Positions 58,634-64,000 of a DNA stretch of 64,000 nucleotides are shown in pieces. Numbering within the stretch: the stretch's first letter is position 1; each line of letters opens with the position of its first letter. Under the pieces are notes generated by a model, which did not search any database, was not told the DNA's origin, and worked only from the letters and a program-made list of their open reading frames with translations. Origin of the DNA: Asticcacaulis sp. (lineage in GTDB: Bacteria; Pseudomonadota; Alphaproteobacteria; Caulobacterales; Caulobacteraceae); NCBI RefSeq assembly GCF_027484505.1, contig NZ_JAIXSV010000306.1:1-64000 (forward strand), given 5' to 3'. A program made the translations under genes and the position numbers.

Positions 58634-59325
58634 GTTGTTGCCCGCACCTTGAAGAAACGCAGCGCCGATACTTTCGACGGCTCCCCGCCTGTGGCCGGAT
58701 ACAGCGCGCCAGGACTGGTATCGGTCATCAGGGTGACGCCAGGTCCGCACCAGTTATCTTCCGCCACCACCACATTGTTGGCCAATGTGGCGTTGACGCC
58801 CAGAAAGCTGTTGGCGCCGATCCGGCAATAGCCAGAAATCACAACATGGGAAGACAGGAAAACATTGTCGCCGATCGTGGAATGATGCCCGACATGGTTG
58901 CCGGACCACATGACCACATTGTCCCCCACCGTCACGAAGGGCTGAACGACATTATTCTCCATGATGAAACAATGTTCGCCCAGCCTGACATTGCGCCAGA
59001 CAAAGGCCCGGCTGCTGACATAGCTGGCCGGGCGGTAACCCATGGCCTTGACCTTGTCCAGCAGCCGCCGCCGCAGGCGGTTCAACTGACCATAGGTGAT
59101 GGCCACGAACACATCATGCCCGGCCGGATCGTAAAGCTCAGGCAGATTTTCCAGCGCCACGACGGGCAGGTCCAGCAGGGTGTCGCGGTTCAGGAAAGCC
59201 TGTTCCACGGCGAAGGCGACCGGCTGATAGGAGGAATCATGGCTGAAATATTCGAAGGCCACCTCGGCGAAGGCGCTGTCGCCCACAATGATGAGTGGCC
59301 GCTTTTCAGCACTGATAGCCATCAC
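58630..59325 (-). CDS. Left-handed beta-helix acyltransferase (PglD/NeuD-like)
   Basis: LIIVGDSAFAEVAFEYFSHDS N-term; hexapeptide pattern VTVGDNVVMWSGNHVGHHSTIGDNVFLSSHVVISGYCRIGANSFLGVNATLANNVVVAEDNW. Confidence 0.88.
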   Translation of the reverse strand: MMAISAEKRPLIIVGDSAFAEVAFEYFSHDSSYQPVAFAVEQAFLNRDTLLDLPVVALENLPELYDPAGHDVFVAITYGQLNRLRRRLLDKVKAMGYRPASYVSSRAFVWRNVRLGEHCFIMENNVVQPFVTVGDNVVMWSGNHVGHHSTIGDNVFLSSHVVISGYCRIGANSFLGVNATLANNVVVAEDNWCGPGVTLMTDTSPGALYPATGGEPSKVSALRFFKVRATT

Positions 59326-60104
59326 GGCCTCCGGATCAGGATGTCTTCACGGCGGTTGGCCATCGGCAGCTCATCAGGCTGCGGCAGGATGAAGGCATCG
59401 AACCCGGCGGTGCGTGCCCGGTCGACAAGGCCGAGCACGATCGCATCTGTGATACGGCCATGCTCAATCTGATTGATCTTCACCTCGGGAAGGCCATCGG
59501 TGCGCAGATAGGCCTGATGATAGGCGATGCCGGCATCGCTGGACAGGAAGCGGTGACGCTTGGACACATTGGGAACGTCGCCCAGCAGCAGATAGCCGCC
59601 CGGCCGCAGAAGGGCCATCAGGGCGTCCAGAAAAACGAAGGGATTGGCTTCAAGGAACACGTGCTGGAGCACGCTGTAGACGATGATGCCATCCACGCCG
59701 TCGGCCACATGCGGGGTCAGATCCGGACAGGCATCCGGAAACCGCCCGCAGACCTTGGCGATACCCTGGCCGTCCGGCAGCATGTCCAGCATTTCTTGCG
59801 CGTCCAGCAAGATCAGCTCATGCCCCTGTTTCAGGCAATGGTTGATCAGCAGCTGCGGCAGTTCCGAACATCCAGGCCCGACATCCAGAATCCGCTGGCC
59901 GGGCTTGTGCAGCACCCGCATCTTGGAAAGGATATCGGCGAAGATCGCGGCTTCATGCCCCTCCCGGAAACCCTTGGGGAACCCGATCTTTTCATACATG
60001 TTCAGCGACGGGTCGGTCGCCATTCTGCGGAAATCATCAAAACGCAGGCCAGCGAACCGAGCAGCCTCTCTGTTGCCGTCAACGCTGTCGGGGCCTTTGC
60101 TCAT
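59322..60104 (-). CDS. Class I SAM methyltransferase
   Basis: ILDVGPGCSELPQLLINHCLKQGHELILLDAQEML...IIVYSVLQHVFLEANPFVFLDALMALLRPGGYLLLGDVPN. Confidence 0.85.
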   Translation of the reverse strand: MSKGPDSVDGNREAARFAGLRFDDFRRMATDPSLNMYEKIGFPKGFREGHEAAIFADILSKMRVLHKPGQRILDVGPGCSELPQLLINHCLKQGHELILLDAQEMLDMLPDGQGIAKVCGRFPDACPDLTPHVADGVDGIIVYSVLQHVFLEANPFVFLDALMALLRPGGYLLLGDVPNVSKRHRFLSSDAGIAYHQAYLRTDGLPEVKINQIEHGRITDAIVLGLVDRARTAGFDAFILPQPDELPMANRREDILIRRP

Positions 60105-60431
60105 AACCGTGTACGCTCCGAATGAAATGGCAAGCTGTCGGACGCGGAGAGCCTGAAACCAATCTGCACCCGGCAGTTGTTGGTCCGTCAGTGGCCCAAT
60201 TTACGCTGCAGGTGTTCCTGGCGCCACTGAATTACCGAATCCGCCGTCTGCCAACGGTAGCCACGCAGGCCCGACAGGAACGGATCGTCAGCGAAACGAC
60301 CGTTCATCATGAGGGAGCAATTGATCTGCTGCTGGATCAGCGGCACCGTGTGCAGGTTGTTGATGGCCCAGTCCCGTCCACCTTCCTGGTTCAGAATGCG
60401 CTCGCCTTGCGGGCGCAAGGGGACTTATACC

Positions 60432-60465
60432 AATCCCCCTTGATCGTGACCGATCAGGGGGGATT
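60432..60465. repeat. Hairpin upstream of the NTase/HAD gene
   Basis: AATCCCCCTTGATCG-TGAC-CGATCAGGGGGGATT (15-bp stem, one mismatch/GU). Confidence 0.8.
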
Positions 60466-60547
60466 TCATGTTCCCTAGTGAAGCCTGACGGACGCATCCG
60501 CAGCCCTTGGCTTCACTGCATGGGCGGCTGTCTGGCCAAACGGATCG

Positions 60548-61828
60548 TTGGGCATGGCCACCAGTATCCGGCGGCCCCCGAAGGACATGTTGATGCGTTA
60601 CGATGCCTGTCAATCCAAAGACACCGTCATCGCCCAGATCGCTGAGGGGCCGCAGGCAGTCATCCTGGCCCCCGGTCATGGCACGCATTCAGGCGATTGG
60701 GCAGAGACCGCGCCAGAGCCGCTGCTCCTGGACTATCTCATGCTCAATCTGGCCCGCCATGGCTTCCGCCGCATCGTGCTTGTGACCGGCTATCCGGCAG
60801 TGCAGAGGGTGGCGTTAGCCACGCGGGCGCAGGACCTGGCCATCGATCTGACCATCATGGTGGAACCCGAACCGGTCGGCACAGGGGGTATGCTGCTTCA
60901 GGTGCGCCATCTGCTGGATGACCGCTTCCTGATGCTGAACTGGAATGCGCTGCTGGACGTCAATTATCTGGCCCTGGCCACACCAGCTATCTGGCGGGAG
61001 GGTGATCTGGGTATCGTCGCCCTGCGTCCGGTGACGGATGGTCGTCGCCAGGATCTGGTGGAGGAAAAGGACGGTCGCATCACATGCTTCGCCGAACGGC
61101 AGGGCGGGGTGGGACCAGCCCTGACCCATGGCGGTGTCTGCTGGCTGGACCGCGCCATCCTGGATGAGATCGGGACCTTGCCCTGTGCCATCGAACGCGG
61201 GGTGATGCCCCGGCTGGCGCGCGCCGGCCGGTTGGCGGGCCAGATCTGGAATGATGGCTTCACCGATATCGGGGCGCTGGCCGACCGCGAACGCGCACAG
61301 ACGGAGATCGCGGCCCGGCTGCGGCGTCCGGCGGTCTTCCTGGACCGCGACGGGGTCATCAACCATGATATCGGTTATGCCCACCGGCCCGATCAGATCA
61401 CCTGGACCCAGGACGCCGCCGCCGCCATCCGCCACCTGAATGAAGCCGGCTACTATGTCTTTGTCGTCACCAACCAGGCCGGCGTGGCCCGTGGCTATTA
61501 TGACGAGGCTGCTGTCCAGACGCTGCACGCCTGGATGCAGGGGCAGCTAAGACAAGCGGGTGCCCATGTCGATGACTGGCGCTATTGCCCCTGTCATCCT
61601 GACGGAACGGTCGCCGCCTATCGGCGCCATGATGATTGGCGCAAGCCGGGACCCGGTATGATCCTGGATCTGGCCCGGTGCTGGCCGGTGGATATGGAAG
61701 GCAGCTTCCTGATCGGTGATCGCGCCAGCGATCTGGAAGCGGCCGCAGCAGCCGGTATCCGGGGGCATATGGTGGAAGAGGCAGGGTTGCTGAACCAGGT
61801 GCGCCGCCTCACGGATGGCAGGAAATAG
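60548..61828 (+). CDS. Fusion: degenerate sugar-1-P nucleotidyltransferase domain + HAD-IIIA heptose-bisphosphatase-like domain
   Basis: N-term VILAPGHGTHSGDWAETAPEPLLLDYLMLNLARHGFRRIVLVTGY...FLMLNWNALLDVN; C-term AVFLDRDGVINHDIGYAHRPDQITWTQDAAAAIRHLNEAGYYVFVVTNQAGVARG. Confidence 0.88.
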   Translation: MGMATSIRRPPKDMLMRYDACQSKDTVIAQIAEGPQAVILAPGHGTHSGDWAETAPEPLLLDYLMLNLARHGFRRIVLVTGYPAVQRVALATRAQDLAIDLTIMVEPEPVGTGGMLLQVRHLLDDRFLMLNWNALLDVNYLALATPAIWREGDLGIVALRPVTDGRRQDLVEEKDGRITCFAERQGGVGPALTHGGVCWLDRAILDEIGTLPCAIERGVMPRLARAGRLAGQIWNDGFTDIGALADRERAQTEIAARLRRPAVFLDRDGVINHDIGYAHRPDQITWTQDAAAAIRHLNEAGYYVFVVTNQAGVARGYYDEAAVQTLHAWMQGQLRQAGAHVDDWRYCPCHPDGTVAAYRRHDDWRKPGPGMILDLARCWPVDMEGSFLIGDRASDLEAAAAAGIRGHMVEEAGLLNQVRRLTDGRK

Positions 61829-61844
61829 CAGGCCGATAGCTCTG

Positions 61845-61874
61845 AATGATATCAGTTAGCTATCTGATATCATT
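61845..61874. repeat. Inverted repeat AATGATATCAG / CTGATATCATT around GCTAT
   Basis: AATGATATCAG-TTAGCTAT-CTGATATCATT; shares AGCTATCTGATATCAT with 6724-6739. Confidence 0.8.
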
Positions 61875-61965
61875 TCATCCGATAGGATGAGGCCAATTGC
61901 CGGCATCCTTCCCGGCGCGACGCCTGACAGGGCATAGTGGCGATGGAGAAAGTCAGGGATTGGAT

Positions 61966-62988
61966 ATGGATACGGTACTTGTCACGGGTGGTGCAGGCTA
62001 TATCGGCAGCCATGCTGTTCTGGCGCTGCGGGCGGCGGGCCGCGCAGCCGTGGTCCTGGATGATCTGTCAACCGGTGACCGGAAGCTGGTGCCTGCCGAT
62101 GTGCCGCTGATCGTGGGGGATATCGCTGATGGCGAGCAGACAGCCTCTCTGCTGCACGATTACCATATCGGCACCGTCATGCATTTCGCCGGCTCGATCA
62201 TCGTGCCGGAATCCGTGGCCGATCCCCTGAAATATTACCGGAACAACACCGCCGCCAGTCGCAGCCTGATCGAGACCTGTATCAAGGCCGGGGTGGGGCA
62301 CTTCATCTTCTCCTCCACAGCCGCCATCTATGGCAATCCGCCCACCCGGATAGTGACCGAACAGACCCCGACCGCACCGATCAGCCCCTATGGCTGGTCC
62401 AAGCTGATGACGGAGCAGATGCTGGCCGATGTGGCAGCGGCACATCCGGCCTTCCGCTACATCGCCTTGCGCTATTTCAATGTGGCCGGCGCCGATCCGG
62501 ACGGGCGGGCCGGGCAGGTGACCCCGAACGCCACCCATCTGATCAAGCTGGCCTGCGAGACGGCATTGGGCCGGCGCGAGGCGCTGAACATCTTCGGCAG
62601 TGATTATCCCACCCCGGACGGGACCTGCATCCGCGACTATATCCATGTCAGCGATCTGGCCGACGCGCATATCTGCGCCTTGGACCACCTGGAAAAGGGC
62701 GGGGACAGCTTGGTGCTGAATTGCGGCTATGGGCGCGGCTATTCGGTGCGCCAGGTGGCCGAAGCCGTGGACCGTGCCGCAGGGAAGCCCCTGCGGAAGC
62801 TTGAGGCGCCGCGCCGCGCCGGCGATCCGATCGAACTGGTGGCCGACAGCACCCGGCTGCGCGACCTGCTGGGCTGGCACCCGCGCCTGGATGATCTGGA
62901 TCTGATCGTGCGGCACGCGCTGGAATGGGAGGAAAGAAAAGGTGTGCCGGTTCAAATTCCCGCATGTTTCCGGGCACTTGCGATTTAA
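61966..62988 (+). CDS. galE: UDP-glucose 4-epimerase
   Basis: MDTVLVTGGAGYIGSHAVLALRAAGRAAVVLDDLSTG, FSSTAAIYGNP, ISPYGWSKLMTEQML, RYFNVAGADPDGRAGQ. Confidence 0.93.
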   Translation: MDTVLVTGGAGYIGSHAVLALRAAGRAAVVLDDLSTGDRKLVPADVPLIVGDIADGEQTASLLHDYHIGTVMHFAGSIIVPESVADPLKYYRNNTAASRSLIETCIKAGVGHFIFSSTAAIYGNPPTRIVTEQTPTAPISPYGWSKLMTEQMLADVAAAHPAFRYIALRYFNVAGADPDGRAGQVTPNATHLIKLACETALGRREALNIFGSDYPTPDGTCIRDYIHVSDLADAHICALDHLEKGGDSLVLNCGYGRGYSVRQVAEAVDRAAGKPLRKLEAPRRAGDPIELVADSTRLRDLLGWHPRLDDLDLIVRHALEWEERKGVPVQIPACFRALAI

Positions 62989-63081
62989 CCCGTTCTCACG
63001 TCGCCAAGCCTGGGTGTAAGCTTCGCCAGTCCGGGCGCCATCTCTTGGTCGCCGCCCCACCCTTGTTCGGAGCAGGAGAGC

Positions 63082-64000
63082 ATGACCCGTCCGGTTCTCG
63101 TCACCGGTGCCGATGGCTTCATCGGCAGCCATCTGGTCGAGACGCTGGTCCGACAAGGTCGCTCCGTGCGGGCCTTCTGCTGCTACAACAGCTTCAACAG
63201 TTGGGGCTGGCTGGATACGGTTGAAAAGGATGTCCGCGCCGGCCTTGATGTGGTGCTGGGCGATATCCGTGACCGGCATTGCGTGGAAGAAGCCATGCGA
63301 GGTTGCGGATCGGTTCTGCATCTGGCAGCCCTGATCGCCATTCCTTTCAGCTATCGGGCGGCGGAGAGTTTTGTCGATGTCAATGTGAAAGGCACCTTGA
63401 ATGTGCTGGAGGCTGCCCGCCGGCTGTCGGTTGATCGGGTCGTCCAGACATCGACGAGCGAAACCTATGGCAGCGCGCAGTTCGTGCCGATGACGGAAGA
63501 ACATCCGCTTTCGGCCCAGTCCCCCTATGCCGCCACCAAGATCGCGGCCGACCAGATGGCCCTGTCCTATTGGCGCAGCTTCGGCCTGCCCGTAGCCGTG
63601 GTCCGGCCTTTCAACACTTTCGGGCCACGCCAGAGCCTGCGGGCGGTCATTCCTACCATTCTGACCCAGCTTCTGGACGGGGCACCCACCCTGCACCTGG
63701 GGGCGCTGGATCCGCGACGCGACTTTACCTTTGTTGGCGATACGGTGGCAGGCATGATCGCCGTTCATGACCACCCTGCCGCTATCGGCCAGGTGATCAA
63801 TATCGGCAGCGGGCATGAGGTCTCCATCGGCGATCTGGCCCGCCTGTGTATGGCCGTGACGGGCCGCGAAGCAGAACTGAAGCAGGAGACTGCGCGTCTG
63901 CGCCCTGTCGACAGCGAGGTCGACCGGCTGCTGTGTGGCAATGAAAAGGCCCTCAGTCTGTTGGGCTGGCGGCCGACCCTGGTCGGGGAAGCGGGCCTGC
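63082..64000 (+). CDS. legB: NAD-dependent 4,6-dehydratase, LegB-like (runs off the right edge)
   Basis: Reading from ATG 63082: MTRPVLVTGADGFIGSHLVETLVRQGRSVRAFCCYNSFNSWGWLDTVEKDVRAGLDVVLGDIRD...LHLAALIAIPFSYRAAESFVDVNVKGTLNVLEAARRL...TSETYGSAQFVPMTEEHPLSAQSPYAATKIAADQMALSYWRSFGLP. Not in the ORF track because no stop lies in the window. Confidence 0.8.
   Translation, partial: MTRPVLVTGADGFIGSHLVETLVRQGRSVRAFCCYNSFNSWGWLDTVEKDVRAGLDVVLGDIRDRHCVEEAMRGCGSVLHLAALIAIPFSYRAAESFVDVNVKGTLNVLEAARRLSVDRVVQTSTSETYGSAQFVPMTEEHPLSAQSPYAATKIAADQMALSYWRSFGLPVAVVRPFNTFGPRQSLRAVIPTILTQLLDGAPTLHLGALDPRRDFTFVGDTVAGMIAVHDHPAAIGQVINIGSGHEVSIGDLARLCMAVTGREAELKQETARLRPVDSEVDRLLCGNEKALSLLGWRPTLVGEAGL

Noticed and set aside
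62068-63816. 582-aa minus-strand ORF
   Set aside because: Antisense to galE and the LegB-like gene, spanning two unrelated sense genes; no recognisable domain.

Overview
The window is a GC-rich alphaproteobacterial surface-polysaccharide region; Rhodospirillales-like is my guess from gene content. It encodes a partial Wzx-type flippase at the left edge, an OPX export lipoprotein, a Wzm/Wzt-type ABC exporter, an HlyB/HlyD-type type I secretion pair with a likely RTX substrate, and many large multidomain glycosyltransferases. It also carries nucleotide-sugar genes: ugd, galE, a UDP-glucuronate-epimerase-like gene, an FdtA/aminotransferase pair, and a LegB-like gene running off the right edge. 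A ParA/RHH partition-like pair with GATAGC palindromes lies at 4.3-5.9 kb. At least three decayed loci are visible: an epimerase, a cysD-cysC fusion and a HAD phosphatase. The most notable signal is a roughly 80-aa module with consensus 'LEDGxxLGPxxxxHxDIRxxGGGxFSHWxxxLWFSSSDGSDPxxNGRxY'. It occurs eight times in five proteins between 34.9 and 47.1 kb. It is fused to a GT4-like glycosyltransferase, a radical SAM/SPASM enzyme (four tandem copies), a transglutaminase-like protein and two divergently transcribed methyltransferases. This looks like a modular, possibly undescribed, surface-glycan or peptide modification system. All calls come from reading the sequence and the supplied translations; no database search was run.
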